From the NCBI GenBank assembly GCA_902594675.1, contig CACJNE010000001.1, forward strand, positions 1 to 64,000: 64,000 bases of DNA. Direction: 5' to 3'. A model generated the notes under the pieces. It saw nothing but the letters and a program-made list of their open reading frames with translations, was not told the DNA's origin and did not search any database. Position 1 is the stretch's first letter, and each line of letters opens with the position of its first letter. This document shows positions 41,998 through 51,525 of this stretch, piece after piece. The stretch is from an uncultured Pelagibacteraceae bacterium. Its GTDB lineage: Bacteria; Pseudomonadota; Alphaproteobacteria; Pelagibacterales; Pelagibacteraceae. The position numbers were made by a program, and so were the translations under genes.

Positions 41998-43008
41998 ATG
42001 TTAAAAAAAATAAGTTTTTATTTCACAACATTATTTTTAGCTTTCTCATTAATTGGATCAGCATATGCTGTGACACTAAAAGCAAGTCACCAATGGCCAG
42101 GAACGCCTAGAGCAGATGGTTCTTACGATCCAAGACATGAAATGGTTCAAATAATTGCAGATGAAGTAAAAAAAGCAGGAGTAGATTTAGATATTAGAAT
42201 TTACCCAGCAAAATCATTATATAAACCAAAAGAACAATGGAAACCAATGACAACTGGTCAATTAGATATTTCAGCATTTCCATTAGCGTACGCATCAAAA
42301 TTTCATCCAGAATTTGATGCAACTTTAATGCCAGGAACAGTTAAAAATCATGACCACGCATTAAGATTTAATAAAGGTCCAATGATGACTGAAATTAAGA
42401 GAATTATTAATGATGCTGGTGTTGTTGTTCTATCAGATGCTTGGCTTGGTGGTGGTTTTGCATCTAAGTCAAAATGTATTAAAAATCCGTCAGATGCTAA
42501 AGGACAAGTAATGAGAGCAGCTGGTAAAGCTTTTAACCAAATGTTAGAGGCAGCTGGTGCTGGTATTCAAAGTATGCCTTCATCAGAAATTTACACTGGA
42601 TTACAAACTGGAGTATTAACAGGTGCAAACACTAGTTCTGGAAGTTTTGTAAGTTACAAAATTTATGAGCAAGTAACATGTGCCACACCTCCAGGAAAAT
42701 TTGGATTGTGGTTTATGTACGAGCCAATTTTGATGTCAAAAATGAGCTTTGATAAATTAAATTCAAAACAACAAGACGCTTTAATGAAAGCTGGTAAAGT
42801 TGCTGAAAAATATATGACTGCGCAAGTTGAAAATTTAGATAAAAAATTTGAAGACGCTTATAAAGCAGCAGGAGTAAAATTAGTATATATGGATGCAAAA
42901 GACCATGCGGCTTGGGTAGAGATTGCTAAACAATCTTCTCACAAAGCATTTGCTGAAAAAGTTCCAGGTGGCGATAAGCTAATGGAAATGGCTTTGGCAG
43001 TAAAATAA
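41998..43008 (+). CDS. dctP: TRAP transporter substrate-binding protein DctP (second system)
   Basis: A 336-residue periplasmic receptor; signal peptide residues 1-24 (ends SAYA). It shows HQWPGTPRADG near the mature start, DIRIYPAKSLYKPKEQW, the arginine region AKGQVMRAAGKAFNQML and EIYTGLQTGVLTGANTS. This is a different branch from the receptor at 6222-7238 (sequence only generally alike). A perfect terminator-like hairpin directly follows and probably keeps its expression above that of the permeases. The context (CoA-transferase, malonyl-CoA decarboxylase) points to malonate or a related dicarboxylate. Confidence 0.92.
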   Translation: MLKKISFYFTTLFLAFSLIGSAYAVTLKASHQWPGTPRADGSYDPRHEMVQIIADEVKKAGVDLDIRIYPAKSLYKPKEQWKPMTTGQLDISAFPLAYASKFHPEFDATLMPGTVKNHDHALRFNKGPMMTEIKRIINDAGVVVLSDAWLGGGFASKSKCIKNPSDAKGQVMRAAGKAFNQMLEAAGAGIQSMPSSEIYTGLQTGVLTGANTSSGSFVSYKIYEQVTCATPPGKFGLWFMYEPILMSKMSFDKLNSKQQDALMKAGKVAEKYMTAQVENLDKKFEDAYKAAGVKLVYMDAKDHAAWVEIAKQSSHKAFAEKVPGGDKLMEMALAVK

Positions 43009-43022
43009 AAAGATATATAAAG

Positions 43023-43059
43023 AACCCCTATTTAAAATATTAAATAGGGGTTTTTTTTT
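43023..43059 (+). terminator. Intrinsic terminator between dctP and dctQ
   Basis: AACCCCTATTTA (43023-43034) and TAAATAGGGGTT (43041-43052) form a perfect 12-bp stem with a six-base loop, followed by T to 43059. The dctQ ATG starts at 43060, so the T tract touches the start codon and the only purine-rich ribosome site (AGGGG) is inside the stem. Partial read-through is needed for the permeases to be made. Confidence 0.85.
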
Positions 43060-43554
43060 ATGAAACAAAAATATTTAAAATTCTGTAATTATAGTTCACA
43101 AGCCTGTGGTGCTTTTGCTGTTTTAGCTCTGCTCCTGTCAATTTTGGTTATTGTAGAGTTAGTTTTTGAAAGATATTTCTTTCAAAGAGCGATTACATGG
43201 CAAACAGAGCTAGTGACGATGCTTTTAGTTGCTTCAACTTTTATAGGAAGTGCTTATGTTTTAAGCGAAAAAGCACATGTTAGCATGGAATGGATTTATG
43301 ACTTTTTGTCAAAGAAAAATATTCTTAGACTTAAAATTTTCACATCACTAATTAGTTTATTATTTTTTTTAATCTTATTTTATTTTGGGTATTTAATGGT
43401 GGAGGAAGCATTTACAAAAAACTATTCTACAGGAACCGTTTGGGATCCTCCCTTATGGATACCTTATTCATCAATGATGATAGGAGCAGCCTTAATGATC
43501 CTTCAATATATTGCTGAAATAATTAAACTTATAGACGAAGAAGGTAGCCACTAA
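43060..43554 (+). CDS. dctQ: TRAP transporter small permease DctQ (second system)
   Basis: A 164-residue four-helix membrane protein (about 16-36, 47-67, 90-113, 130-150) with the DctQ-typical RYFFQRAITWQTELV region after helix 1 and AHVSMEWIYDFL. The ATG directly follows the T tract of a terminator, with no free ribosome site. It overlaps dctM by one base. Confidence 0.9.
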   Translation: MKQKYLKFCNYSSQACGAFAVLALLLSILVIVELVFERYFFQRAITWQTELVTMLLVASTFIGSAYVLSEKAHVSMEWIYDFLSKKNILRLKIFTSLISLLFFLILFYFGYLMVEEAFTKNYSTGTVWDPPLWIPYSSMMIGAALMILQYIAEIIKLIDEEGSH

Positions 43555-44885
43555 TGGATCCGTTAATAATAGCAATAATTGTTGCAGTTTTCACTTTAGT
43601 GGTTTTATTTTCTGGAATACCAATTGCGTTTGGTTTGAGCTTTGTATCAATAACATTATTAGTTGCATTTGAAGGTTTTCAAATGTTGGATGTTTTTGCA
43701 GAAACATTTTATGCAGGACTAAACTCTTTTGTTTTGCTTTCAATTCCTATGTTTATATTAATGGGAATGGCAGTTGCTAACTCACCAGCAGGAAAAGATC
43801 TATATACAGGATTAGATAGATGGCTTTGGAGAGTACCAGGTGGATTAGTAATTTCTAATATAGGTGCTTGTTCAATATTTGCCGCATTAAGTGGATCAAG
43901 TCCTGCAACATGTGCCGCAATTGGAACTATGGGAATACCTGAGATGAGAAAAAGAGGATATTCAGATCAAATTGCAACAGGCACAATAGCAGCTGGTGGT
44001 ACGCTAGGAGTTTTAATTCCGCCTAGTATTGTTTTGATTGTCTATGGAATTGCTACAGGAACATCAATTGGAAGATTATTTTTAAGTGGTTTGATACCTG
44101 GATTTATGTTAGCAGGAATGTTTGCTATATGGGCTCTCATACATAGTTATTTTATTGACAAAGATTCAGCAAAAGCTTTAAAGAACAGAACACCTCCAAC
44201 TTTTAAAGAGAAAATTGAAGTCTTGCCTAGAATTTTACCTTTCTTAGCAATTATAGCTGGTGTTCTTTATGTTTTGTATGGTGGAGTAGCTACACCTTCA
44301 GAAGCATCTGGTGTTGGAGCTTTTTTAGTTTTCGTATTAATCGCTGTTGTTTACAAAATTTATCAACCAAAAAAAATCTGGAACATTGTCAAAGTATCTA
44401 TGAAAGAAAGTGTGATGATAATGTTTATCATCGCCGCGTCTTATCTTTTCGCATTCACATTATCACAGCTTTATGTAACTCAATCATTAGCACAAAGCAT
44501 GGTAGAGTTAAGCTCAAATAAATGGGTTGTATTTATTTTAATTAATATTTTTCTTTTAATTGCAGGTTTCTTTTTGCCACCAGTAGCAGTTATTGTTATG
44601 ACTTCAGCGATATTACTGCCAGTTATAACTACTTTGGGATTTGATCCTTATTGGTTTGCAATTGTATTTACGATAAATATGGAAATTGGTCTTATTACCC
44701 CACCTGTTGGATTAAATCTTTATATAATTAAAGGTATTACACCAGATGTTAGTCTGTCAGAAATATTAAAGGGATCTATACCATTTATGATAATTATGGC
44801 TCTAGCTATATTAATTTTGTGCATTTTTCCTGAAATAGTCACTTGGCTGCCTGATAAAATAATGGGTAAAAGTTTAGGTTTTTAA
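43554..44885 (+). CDS. dctM: TRAP transporter large permease DctM (second system)
   Basis: A 443-residue sodium-coupled permease with about 12 helices. Family motifs include IFAALSGSSPATCAAIGTMGIPEM, GGTLGVLIPPSIVLIVYG and LITPPVGLNLYIIKGI. The normal P-Q-M order is kept. The malonyl-CoA decarboxylase gene starts 15 bases after its stop, making co-transcription likely. Confidence 0.95.
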   Translation: MDPLIIAIIVAVFTLVVLFSGIPIAFGLSFVSITLLVAFEGFQMLDVFAETFYAGLNSFVLLSIPMFILMGMAVANSPAGKDLYTGLDRWLWRVPGGLVISNIGACSIFAALSGSSPATCAAIGTMGIPEMRKRGYSDQIATGTIAAGGTLGVLIPPSIVLIVYGIATGTSIGRLFLSGLIPGFMLAGMFAIWALIHSYFIDKDSAKALKNRTPPTFKEKIEVLPRILPFLAIIAGVLYVLYGGVATPSEASGVGAFLVFVLIAVVYKIYQPKKIWNIVKVSMKESVMIMFIIAASYLFAFTLSQLYVTQSLAQSMVELSSNKWVVFILINIFLLIAGFFLPPVAVIVMTSAILLPVITTLGFDPYWFAIVFTINMEIGLITPPVGLNLYIIKGITPDVSLSEILKGSIPFMIIMALAILILCIFPEIVTWLPDKIMGKSLGF

Positions 44886-44900
44886 TATATAAAAAATACC

Positions 44901-46208
44901 ATGCTAAATATAAAAAGAATTTTTGAGACTATTGCTGATGCCGGACAAAAGATTTTAGAAAAAAAATCTCTTAAAAGTATCACAAAAAAGAGAGATTTAA
45001 TTGATCTTTGTGATGACTTGTTGTCTACAAAAGGTGCAGCATTTGGAATTACTTTAGCAAGAGATATTTTATTTAGATATCAAAATTTATCTATTGAGGA
45101 AAAAAATAAATTTTTAATTCAGGTTAATGACAAATATAAACCTAATCCATTAAAAATTGATGAGGCGATTAAAAAATACAATAATACTAAAGACGATTAT
45201 TCAATTTTAAATTTATCTAGAGTAGCTTCTGGAATTAGAAAAGAGTTGTTTGTAAGACTAAACATGGCCCCAAACGGAACCTCAGAGATTGTATCTCTAA
45301 GAGAAGATTTACAAAGATTATTAACAGATAATCCTGAGTTAAAAAGTTTAGATTATGATTTGATAGATATATTTAAAAATTGGTTCAATCCAGGTTTTTT
45401 AAAATTAAGAAAAATTACTTGGGATACAAAAGCTGCAATCTTAGAAAAATTATTGAAATATGAAAAAGTTCATTCTATGAAAGATATGAATGAGTTAAAA
45501 AGAAGACTTGGCAAAGATAGAAGATTTTTTGCATATTTTCACCCTGCATTAGAAGACGAACCAATTATTTTTGTTGAAATTGCATTAACAAAAGGACTAA
45601 GTCAATCTATACAAGAATTAACTAGACCTTCTGAAGAAAAAATTAAAAATTATGATACAGCAACATTTTACTCAATCAGCAACTGTCAAGATGGACTATC
45701 TAGAGTAACACTTGGAAACTTTCTTATAAAAAGAGTTGTATATGAACTTCAAGAGGAGCTACCAGATGTAAAATATTTTGGAACATTGTCACCAATGGTT
45801 GGATTTGCTGATTGGTTTAAAAACATGGAAAGTTTCGAAGCTGCTGAAATACTTGGTGAAGCAAATAAAAGTAGTTTAGACTTTTTAAAGTCATCTGATT
45901 TAAAAATTGGTGACAAAAGAATTGCAGATAATAGAGCTTTGATAAGTAAATTAGCTGTAAATTATTTAGCAAAACAAAAAAATAATTTTGGATTTCCAAT
46001 TAATGATGTATGTAGATTTCACCTTAAAAATGGAGCTGATATAGATGATATAGCTATAAATGCTAATGTTTCAGAGATTGGATTTAAAAGGTCTTTTGGT
46101 GTGATGGTTAATTATCGATACGAATTAGCCAAAATTGAAAAGAACCATCAAGAGTATGTGAACGAAAAAAAGGTAAACATTTCAAATAAAATTAAAAAAT
46201 ATGTCTAA
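44901..46208 (+). CDS. Malonyl-CoA decarboxylase
   Basis: Converts malonyl-CoA to acetyl-CoA and CO2. The 435-residue length suits the bacterial enzyme: a helical N-domain (about 1-170) and a GNAT-like catalytic C-domain. Clear family stretches are FAYFHPALEDEPIIFVEIAL (about 211-231), TFYSISNCQDGLSRVTLGNFLIK and FGTLSPMVGFADWF. It lies directly downstream of a TRAP operon and opposite a CoA-transferase; together they would import malonate, attach CoA and decarboxylate it. It overlaps dusA by eight bases. Confidence 0.93.
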   Translation: MLNIKRIFETIADAGQKILEKKSLKSITKKRDLIDLCDDLLSTKGAAFGITLARDILFRYQNLSIEEKNKFLIQVNDKYKPNPLKIDEAIKKYNNTKDDYSILNLSRVASGIRKELFVRLNMAPNGTSEIVSLREDLQRLLTDNPELKSLDYDLIDIFKNWFNPGFLKLRKITWDTKAAILEKLLKYEKVHSMKDMNELKRRLGKDRRFFAYFHPALEDEPIIFVEIALTKGLSQSIQELTRPSEEKIKNYDTATFYSISNCQDGLSRVTLGNFLIKRVVYELQEELPDVKYFGTLSPMVGFADWFKNMESFEAAEILGEANKSSLDFLKSSDLKIGDKRIADNRALISKLAVNYLAKQKNNFGFPINDVCRFHLKNGADIDDIAINANVSEIGFKRSFGVMVNYRYELAKIEKNHQEYVNEKKVNISNKIKKYV

Positions 46209-47202
46209 AATTAACAGACTTGTATCAGTTGCTCCAATGATGGACTGTACAGATAAGCATGAAAGATATTTCTTGAGGTTAATCAGCAAAAACGTACTTC
46301 TCTATACTGAAATGATTGTTTCAGAAGCTATTGATAGGGGAGATAAAGATAAATTATTATCTTTTGATCTAAGAGAAAAACCTGTAGCTCTTCAATTAGG
46401 TGGATCTACACCCAAATTATTAGCAAATTCAGCAAAAATTGGCGAAGAATTTGGTTATGATGAAATTAATTTAAACTTAGGATGTCCAAGTAAAAAAGTT
46501 CAAAAAAATAAATTTGGAGCTTGTTTAATTAAAGAACCAAATCTCGTAGCAGATTGCTTATCAGAAATGATAAATTCTACATCGCTACCGGTCACTGTAA
46601 AAACTAGAATTGGTTACGATGATGTTGATGATTATGAACATTTTCATAATTTTATAAATACTCTTAAGACAACAGGAGTTACGACTTTTATTATTCACGC
46701 AAGAAAAGCAATGTTGGGAAAATTTACACCAAAACAAAACTTGAATATACCTCCTTTAAAATATGATTATGTCTATAAATTAAAAAAAGATTTTAAAGAT
46801 TTAGAAATAATAATAAACGGAGGAATTACATCAACAGATCAGATTAAAAATCATTTAGATAAAGTTGATGGTGTTATGATTGGAAGGTCTGTTTATCATT
46901 CACCATACCTTTTAGCGCAAATTGAAAATGAAATATTTAATAATTATGATATTAAAGATAGAGAGGAAGTTATAGAATATTTAATTGACTATGTAAAAGC
47001 TGAAGTCAAAAAAGGTACTAGAGTAAACCAAGTAATGAGGCATACTCTAGGATTATTTCATGGTCAAACAGGATCAAGCCAATGGAAAAGATTTTTAAGT
47101 GAAAATATGTGCGTAAGAGATGCGGATGTAAAAAAAATTGATCATATTATGGATAAAGTTAAACTTCATCCTAAATTACATTCGGTAGGTCAAATTGATT
47201 AA
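46201..47202 (+). CDS. dusA: tRNA-dihydrouridine synthase A
   Basis: FMN enzyme reducing uridines 20/20a in the tRNA D-loop. The 333-residue protein has SVAPMMDCTDKHERYFLR at the start, NLNLGCPSKKV at 90-100 and the catalytic cysteine C108 in FGACLI, followed by KTRIGYDD and INGGI. The C-terminal HTLGLFHGQTGSSQWKRFLSE is typical of DusA. Start overlaps the preceding gene by eight bases, the end overlaps the following TauE/SafE gene by eight bases. Confidence 0.95.
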   Translation: MSKINRLVSVAPMMDCTDKHERYFLRLISKNVLLYTEMIVSEAIDRGDKDKLLSFDLREKPVALQLGGSTPKLLANSAKIGEEFGYDEINLNLGCPSKKVQKNKFGACLIKEPNLVADCLSEMINSTSLPVTVKTRIGYDDVDDYEHFHNFINTLKTTGVTTFIIHARKAMLGKFTPKQNLNIPPLKYDYVYKLKKDFKDLEIIINGGITSTDQIKNHLDKVDGVMIGRSVYHSPYLLAQIENEIFNNYDIKDREEVIEYLIDYVKAEVKKGTRVNQVMRHTLGLFHGQTGSSQWKRFLSENMCVRDADVKKIDHIMDKVKLHPKLHSVGQID

Positions 47203-48025
47203 TACAATTCTTTCCAATCAGTACTACTTTTTAATTTTATTAATGATACTAACAGCATTTCCAGTTGGTTTTTTTGCAGGTTATTTTGGTATAGGTGGAG
47301 GTTTAATATCTGTTCCAGTTCTTTTTTTCATATTTGAGGCAGCAGATGTTGATAATAACTATTTAATGCATCTTTCTGTGGGTACCTCTTTTTCAATTAT
47401 AATTCTAACATCATTAGTTTCAGTTCTTACACATAAAAAACATAGCGCAGTGGACATGAATATTATTAAAATTTATGGTGCTTTTGTAATAATTGGTGTT
47501 TTTTCTGGAACATTAATGGCTGCATTATTAAAAACTAAATTTTTAGTATTATTTTTTGCTGTTGTTGTCTATTTTTTCGGTGGCTATTTGTTGCTAGTAA
47601 ATCAAGAAATAAAAAAAACTCACACTTTTAAGTTGTATCATAAAGTTATTTTTGGTTTTATTTCAGGATTTATTTCTGCTCCAATGGGTGTAACCGGAGC
47701 AATGATGAATGTTCCAATCCTTAGATATTTTGGATATCCTATAAGTGTTGCAATAGGTAGTGCTGCAACAATAGGACTCATAACCGCCTTTTTCGGATCA
47801 CTAGGTTTTATGATTTCAGGATTTGCATTAAATGTTAGTTTGCCAATGAGCATAGGCTTTATAAATATTCCTGCATTTTTAATATTTATTCCAATAACTA
47901 CTTTTATGGCTCGTTTTGGAGCAAATATGGTTCATACAACTGACAAAAACAAAACTCAAAGAATGTTTGGAGTTTTTTTATATGTAATAGGAACATTATT
48001 TTTGATCAGATTTCTTGATTTATAA
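47195..48025 (+). CDS. TauE/SafE family anion transporter
   Basis: A 276-residue membrane protein with about eight helices. GFFAGYFGIGGGLISVPVLF near the start and GFISAPMGVTGAMMNVPILRYFG in the second half are the paired family motifs. The TTG start overlaps dusA by eight bases; an ATG at 47243 lies inside the first helix and would shorten it, so TTG is kept. It probably exports sulfite or a sulfonate. It is a distant relative of the protein at 25200-25943. Confidence 0.86.
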   Translation: MINTILSNQYYFLILLMILTAFPVGFFAGYFGIGGGLISVPVLFFIFEAADVDNNYLMHLSVGTSFSIIILTSLVSVLTHKKHSAVDMNIIKIYGAFVIIGVFSGTLMAALLKTKFLVLFFAVVVYFFGGYLLLVNQEIKKTHTFKLYHKVIFGFISGFISAPMGVTGAMMNVPILRYFGYPISVAIGSAATIGLITAFFGSLGFMISGFALNVSLPMSIGFINIPAFLIFIPITTFMARFGANMVHTTDKNKTQRMFGVFLYVIGTLFLIRFLDL

Positions 48026-48061
48026 ATAGATTTTTTCTAATTTCTTACTTATTAATAAAAT

Positions 48062-48961
48062 ATGAGAAAAAATAAAATATTAATTTGTTTTTTATCTATC
48101 TTATTTTCCACATATTCAAGTGCAGATGATGCGAAAGAATTACTAAATAATAAATTTAATAAAAAGATAAATGATTTTTCTCACAAATTAACAAACAATA
48201 TTTCTAATAATCTAAAAAATCACGACAGAATAAAATATTTAGATTTTTCCATGAATTTTCAAGAAAATTATAAACCAACTATTGAAATACAAAGTGTAAA
48301 TAAATTAGAACATAGTGAAAACGAGTCTCTTTTTAATCAAACAAATCTTTTATCTCATGATGGAGATACAACTATAAATTTTGGTCTGGGCAAAAGAAAA
48401 TTATTTAAAAATGAAAAATTACTTTTAGGTTCAAATATATTTTTAGATTATCAGTTTGATGAGTCGCATCTTAGAAATGGTTTAGGTGTTGAGGCTATAT
48501 CTAATAAATTAGATTTGAGGGCAAATTACTACAATGCAATAAGTGGTTTTAAACAAACAGATAATGGCACAGAAAAGGCTTTGGATGGTTATGATATTCA
48601 ACTAGACTTACATTTTAAAGATACAGTTGATTCAAAAACTGATCTGTTTATTCAGACATTTGAATGGAAGAATCCAAATTCAACATTTAAAGAAAAAGGG
48701 GAGAAAGCAGGAATAATATCTCAGATTGGAAATTTAGCTTTAGAAGTAGGCTATTTAAATGATAATAAAAATAATGATGGATTTTTTGGTAGTGTGAAAC
48801 TTGTAATTCCATTGGGTGATATTAACGACAATAAAGATAAAAAATATTCATCAATGGGTAAAAGTATTAATTTGAGAGAAAAATTATTCTTACCAGTTAA
48901 AAGAGAAAACAAAATAAAAGTAGTTAAACTTTCTTCAGGGGTAAAAGTTGGTGGCTTTTAG
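48062..48961 (+). CDS. Inverse-autotransporter-like beta-barrel outer-membrane protein
   Basis: A 299-residue protein with a signal peptide (residues 1-21, ending SSADD). From about residue 80 the pattern resembles the inverse autotransporter barrel of intimin/invasin: DTTINFGLGKRKL, LLGSNIFLDYQFDESHLRNGLGVEA, LRANYYNAISGF and ALDGYDIQLDL, with alternating hydrophobic strands to about 262. Intimin-type proteins carry Ig-like passenger domains after the barrel; here the frame ends soon after, and a separate exported protein is encoded next, overlapping by 14 bases. The N-terminal 60 residues are helical. Confidence 0.7.
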   Translation: MRKNKILICFLSILFSTYSSADDAKELLNNKFNKKINDFSHKLTNNISNNLKNHDRIKYLDFSMNFQENYKPTIEIQSVNKLEHSENESLFNQTNLLSHDGDTTINFGLGKRKLFKNEKLLLGSNIFLDYQFDESHLRNGLGVEAISNKLDLRANYYNAISGFKQTDNGTEKALDGYDIQLDLHFKDTVDSKTDLFIQTFEWKNPNSTFKEKGEKAGIISQIGNLALEVGYLNDNKNNDGFFGSVKLVIPLGDINDNKDKKYSSMGKSINLREKLFLPVKRENKIKVVKLSSGVKVGGF

Positions 48962-49997
48962 TTTCATAAAAAAACATTGGAGAATAATATTTTTCGTATT
49001 TGGATTATTTCTTTCTTTTCAAAGTACTGCTAACGCCGAAACCTGTCATAGAAATGCAGATAACAAAATAGTAGTTGATGATACTTCTGCAAACCCAGTA
49101 TCACATGATGGTGGAAGTAATTTTGACAAAGATTACTGTAACGAAGAACCTTTGTTTTACAAAGTAAAAATTTTTGAAGTAATGATGTGTACATCTGATC
49201 CTTACGTTGCTGGCTCGGGTGATACGGGTGCAGATCCAAACTTTTCATCATGTGTAAATATTTTTACAAAAACTGCTGGAAAAGAAATTGAAATACAACC
49301 AAATGTTAAGGCTGATCTGTTCGATGGAAGTATAAGTCTACCAATTGGCTCTTTCTCATATTCAGTAATAGTTGTAGATAATGAATTAAAGATAAAACAT
49401 TATGAAACCTATATTGATAATGGCGGTAATGATGCTGATATAAGGGGGTACAAAGCTAGCGGATTTTCAACTGGAACTACTTGTTATACTCATAACAAAA
49501 CAACAACATACACAGGTTACACAGCTGCCACTGTCCATGGTAAGACAATAATTTCAGCCTCACCTGGAACAGGAAGTTCACTGGGATTGATATGTACTGA
49601 CTCTTTTGACCCATCAAATCCCCCTTCAGATTATGATTATACAACAGAGATACTTGATTCAATAGATGCTACCTGTGATAGTACTAACGACTGTGATTCA
49701 ACATTCAGACCTTATGTTGCATATATAGCAAATTCAGATATTCAAGGATCTTACGCTGGCGTATTAATGCAAAGTGACAGAAGAACTGTTGGAACAAATA
49801 GAAATAATTCAACAAACGTAGCTTATATAATTAATTTTGATAATCCACTTGTAATTACAGAAGATGTGAAAACCTTTGAAATGTTATTTGACACAAAAAC
49901 TTCTGTTAGCATTGACTGGGGTGAGGACTCAAGTGTTACAAACGCTGTAAAAATGGGTGTAGACCCATTTAAGGTAAAGTATGTGGTAAGTAACTAA
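48948..49997 (+). CDS. Exported cysteine-rich protein, unknown function
   Basis: A 349-residue protein with its own signal peptide (residues 12-31, IIFFVFGLFLSFQSTANA), so it is not simply a frameshifted tail of the barrel gene. The mature part is acidic, Thr/Ser/Asp-rich and predicted beta-rich, with about ten cysteines in pairs (for example ATCDSTNDCDST). It overlaps the barrel gene by 14 bases (GTG start), and is thus likely to be co-expressed and displayed or assembled at the surface with it. No family recognised. Confidence 0.6.
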   Translation: MVAFSFIKKHWRIIFFVFGLFLSFQSTANAETCHRNADNKIVVDDTSANPVSHDGGSNFDKDYCNEEPLFYKVKIFEVMMCTSDPYVAGSGDTGADPNFSSCVNIFTKTAGKEIEIQPNVKADLFDGSISLPIGSFSYSVIVVDNELKIKHYETYIDNGGNDADIRGYKASGFSTGTTCYTHNKTTTYTGYTAATVHGKTIISASPGTGSSLGLICTDSFDPSNPPSDYDYTTEILDSIDATCDSTNDCDSTFRPYVAYIANSDIQGSYAGVLMQSDRRTVGTNRNNSTNVAYIINFDNPLVITEDVKTFEMLFDTKTSVSIDWGEDSSVTNAVKMGVDPFKVKYVVSN

Positions 49998-51451
49998 TCG
50001 ATTTTTTGATCATATTTCCCAATTTTGCCAGTTTCTTGAAGTAAATTATCTATAAATTCAAATATTTTTCTTTTTCTTTCAACCGAAGTTGCACTTTCTG
50101 TTACAACAACTAATGACGGTTTATTAGATGAGGCTCTTATAAGGCCCCAAGAACCATCTTTAAATGTAAACCTTATTCCATTTACTGTAAGAACATGTAA
50201 AATTTCTTGACCATCAATTTTAATTTTATTTTCTTTTAAATCCTGAATTTTTTTTATTATATCATCAACAACTTGATATTTCTCATTATCTTTACAGAAA
50301 GGTGCCATAGTTGGTGATTGAAAAGTTACAGGTAATTCATTTATTATTTCACTTATTTTTTTTTCATTCATATTAAGTAGATGGCAAACTTGTATTGCTG
50401 AATTTATTCCATCATCATACCCATAGCCTAAGGGTTGGTTAAAAAAAAAATGACCACTTTTTTCAAAACCCGCTAGTGCTTGTTCTTGATTGACTTTTCT
50501 TTTAATGTGAGAGTGACCTGTTTTCCAATACAATGTTTTACACAAGTTAGTTTTTAAAACTTCATCAGTTGAATATAGACCGGTTGATTTTACGTCTACC
50601 ACAAATTTTGAATTTTTATGAGTATTTGATAGGTTTCTTGCGATCAATAGTCCAATTTTATCTGAATAAATTTCATTCCCTTTATTGTCTATAACACCGA
50701 CACGATCACCGTCACCATCAAATCCAAAACCGATATCTGCATGATTATCTATTACGCATTTGCTAATTGCATGTAACATTTCAAGATCCTCAGGATTTGG
50801 ATTATATTTTGGAAAAGCATAATCTAAATTACAATCAAGTTCTATTACTTCACAACCAATACCTCTTAATATTTCAGGAGCAAATACCCCTGCTGTTCCA
50901 TTCCCACAGGCAACAACAGCTTTAATTTTTTTATCAATTTTATTTTTTTTAATAAGATCTTCTTTATAAATATTTTGAAAGTTTGATATTTTTTTTTCAT
51001 TACCTTTACCTTCAATAAATTTTTTATTTATTGTAATATCTTTTAGCTCTTCCATTTCCTCAGGAGCGTGTGTCAATCCTTTTGTGATTCCCATCTTTAC
51101 TCCAGTCCATCCATTTTCATTGTGACTTGCTGTTACCATTGCTACTGCATCACTTTCTAAATTAAATTGTGCAAAATAAACCATAGGTGACAAAGACAAT
51201 CCTATATCTTCAACGTAACACCCAGTTGATATGAGACCTTTTTTAAGTGCTGTTTTTATTTCTTCACTATAAGATCTGTAATCATGTCCAACAATGATTC
51301 TTGGATTTTTTCTGTTTGTGTGACTGATAACTTGTGTTCCCAAACCTTTTCCCAAATTTGTCACACCTTCTAAATTTATGTCATCAGGGTATAACCATCT
51401 TGCGTCGTATTCTCTAAAGCCAAAAGGATCAATTTTTATTGAATTTTTCAT
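49994..51451 (-). CDS. Phosphomannomutase/phosphoglucomutase
   Basis: A 485-residue alpha-D-phosphohexomutase that interconverts hexose 1- and 6-phosphates for nucleotide-sugar and surface-glycan synthesis. Motifs: phosphoserine loop TASHNENGWTGVK near 112, metal loop GFDGDGDRVGVID near 243, sugar-binding GFEKSGHFFF, and the C-terminal RASSNKPSLVV phosphate loop. It is AlgC/ManB-like. Convergent with the exported-protein gene (four-base overlap), divergent from nrdA. Confidence 0.93.
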   Translation of the reverse strand: MKNSIKIDPFGFREYDARWLYPDDINLEGVTNLGKGLGTQVISHTNRKNPRIIVGHDYRSYSEEIKTALKKGLISTGCYVEDIGLSLSPMVYFAQFNLESDAVAMVTASHNENGWTGVKMGITKGLTHAPEEMEELKDITINKKFIEGKGNEKKISNFQNIYKEDLIKKNKIDKKIKAVVACGNGTAGVFAPEILRGIGCEVIELDCNLDYAFPKYNPNPEDLEMLHAISKCVIDNHADIGFGFDGDGDRVGVIDNKGNEIYSDKIGLLIARNLSNTHKNSKFVVDVKSTGLYSTDEVLKTNLCKTLYWKTGHSHIKRKVNQEQALAGFEKSGHFFFNQPLGYGYDDGINSAIQVCHLLNMNEKKISEIINELPVTFQSPTMAPFCKDNEKYQVVDDIIKKIQDLKENKIKIDGQEILHVLTVNGIRFTFKDGSWGLIRASSNKPSLVVVTESATSVERKRKIFEFIDNLLQETGKIGKYDQKID

Positions 51452-51525
51452 GTTGATATTTTTATATTTTTTTTATTTTTTTATTGATAATTTTTTTACA
51501 AGTTCTATAAATGTTCTATTGATTT

